Positions 63,223 through 64,000 of a stretch of 64,000 nt of DNA are shown in pieces. Source of the DNA: Brevibacillus panacihumi W25. Its GTDB lineage: Bacteria; Bacillota; Bacilli; Brevibacillales; Brevibacillaceae. The notes under the pieces are model-generated. The model made no database searches. It was not told the DNA's origin and saw only the letters and a list, made by a program, of their open reading frames with translations. A program made the position numbers and the translations under genes. Every line of letters starts with the position of its first letter. Position 1 is the stretch's first letter. The stretch lies in assembly GCF_000503775.1 (NCBI RefSeq), contig NZ_KI629785.1, positions 929,501-993,500 of the forward strand, written 5' to 3'.

Positions 63223-64000
63223 ATCCATTCCCCCATCATCGGGATGCGCACGCCTTTTTCCCTGGCTGTCTGCTGTGCCAGCTCGTAACCGGCGTCTGCG
63301 TGGCGGACAATCCCCATCCCCGGATCTGTCGTCAGCACACGTTCCAGACGCAGAGCTGCTTCCGGCGTTCCGTCTGCCACGATGACCATACCGGCATGAA
63401 GCGAGTAGCCCATGCCGACGCCGCCACCGTGATGCACCGATACCCAACTTGCCCCGCCAACCGCATTGACCAGCGCATTCAGGATCGGCCAGTCCGCTAC
63501 GGCATCACTTCCATCCTTCATCGCTTCCGTTTCCCGATTGGGCGAAGCGACAGAGCCGGAATCCAGATGATCCCGCCCGATTACGATCGGGGCTTTCAAC
63601 TCACCGCGTCCCACCATCTCGTTGATGATCTGCCCGAAGCGTGCCCGCTCGCCGTAGCCCAGCCAGCAGATGCGCGACGGCAAGCCTTGAAACGAGATGC
63701 GTTCCTGTGCCATGCGTATCCAGCGGCAAAGATGCGTATTGGCAGCAAATTCACGCAGAATGACCTCGTCTGTCTTGTAGATGTCCTCCGGGTCGCCTGA
63801 GAGTGCTACCCAGCGAAACGGCCCTTTTCCCAAGCAAAATTGCGGCCGGATATAAGCGGGGACAAAGCCGGGAAAGCGAAACGCCTCCTCTACCCCCTGA
63901 TCCTTTGCCACCTGACGGATGTTGTTGCCATAATCGAAGGTAACAGCTCCTTGCTCCTGCATGGCGAGCATCGCACGGACATGTACCGCAATGCTTTCTT
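63219..64000 (-). CDS. hutU: Urocanate hydratase, C-terminal part
   Basis: The frame runs off the right edge, so the N-terminal half lies outside. The visible 260 residues include [100 protein letters not shown] and [20 protein letters not shown], all characteristic of HutU. The enzyme adds water to urocanate using a tightly bound NAD+. It is followed by hutI with a 4-bp overlap; the remaining hut genes probably lie beyond 64 kb. Confidence 0.97.
   Translation of the reverse strand, partial: ESIAVHVRAMLAMQEQGAVTFDYGNNIRQVAKDQGVEEAFRFPGFVPAYIRPQFCLGKGPFRWVALSGDPEDIYKTDEVILREFAANTHLCRWIRMAQERISFQGLPSRICWLGYGERARFGQIINEMVGRGELKAPIVIGRDHLDSGSVASPNRETEAMKDGSDAVADWPILNALVNAVGGASWVSVHHGGGVGMGYSLHAGMVIVADGTPEAALRLERVLTTDPGMGIVRHADAGYELAQQTAREKGVRIPMMGEWI

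Overview
The window looks like chromosome of a spore-forming Bacillales bacterium close to Brevibacillus (Paenibacillaceae). Reasons: strong AAGGAGG-type ribosome binding sites with frequent TTG and GTG starts, intermediate GC, a YjcZ-type sporulation peptide, two YheC/YheD-type ATP-grasp proteins, a bacillithiol-system YtxJ-like protein, an IMEF/encapsulin iron compartment and a Lsa-type ABC-F gene. No rRNA, tRNA or CRISPR array was seen.

Layout. 1-1.8 kb: 3' part of an FtsA/PilM-like gene. 1.9-4.9 kb: AT-rich island with a secreted metzincin-like protease, a tandem paralog that has lost the zinc motif, and possible IS debris. 4.9-10.4 kb: small redox and zinc proteins, an M29 aminopeptidase, a PadR regulator, and a MarR regulator with a serine hydrolase. 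10.5-14.6 kb: a trypsin-like protease gene split in frame by a 3.28-kb element that carries its own large serine recombinase, an HxlR regulator and a YheC/D-like gene. 14.6-16.8 kb: Fur-boxed DUF2325 gene divergent from IMEF cargo plus encapsulin shell. 16.9-28.5 kb: regulators, FabF, ABC-F with a leader-peptide attenuator, aminotransferases (one MtnE-like with an S-box-like leader), a gene behind three Fur boxes, a structured inverted-repeat element, and moaC with an MFS transporter. 28.6-43.7 kb: a minus-strand catabolic cluster: DUF3870, thiolase, class III aminotransferase, aldehyde dehydrogenase, five-gene oligopeptide ABC importer, CoA-transferase A/B, M81 (MlrC-like) peptidase, Fe-alcohol dehydrogenase and creatininase-family hydrolase. 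43.8-50 kb: a frameshifted membrane gene, a MoaD-MoaE fusion with MoeB/ThiF, and an ABC exporter with a two-component system. 50-64 kb: aconitase, DMT transporter, glycosyltransferase, IclR regulator, second YheC/D-like gene, aldo-keto reductase, PPOX flavoprotein, a membrane-protein pair, endonuclease IV, and hutI with hutU (running off the window).

Most notable. (1) The split protease: flanking GGTTC(C/T)CCA junctions, 18-bp arms forming an attP-like dyad centred on TC, and a restored 240-codon frame with the full His-Asp-Ser triad argue for a skin-like, precisely excisable element. (2) The catabolic cluster contains two copies of a conserved hairpin followed by a terminator, each between genes, which I do not recognise as a known RNA family. 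(3) The metzincin and its zinc-less paralog look like an undescribed secreted pair. (4) Aconitase and the IclR gene share the dyad GTTTCA-N5-TGAAAC. Functions rest on reading motifs by eye; no database search was possible.
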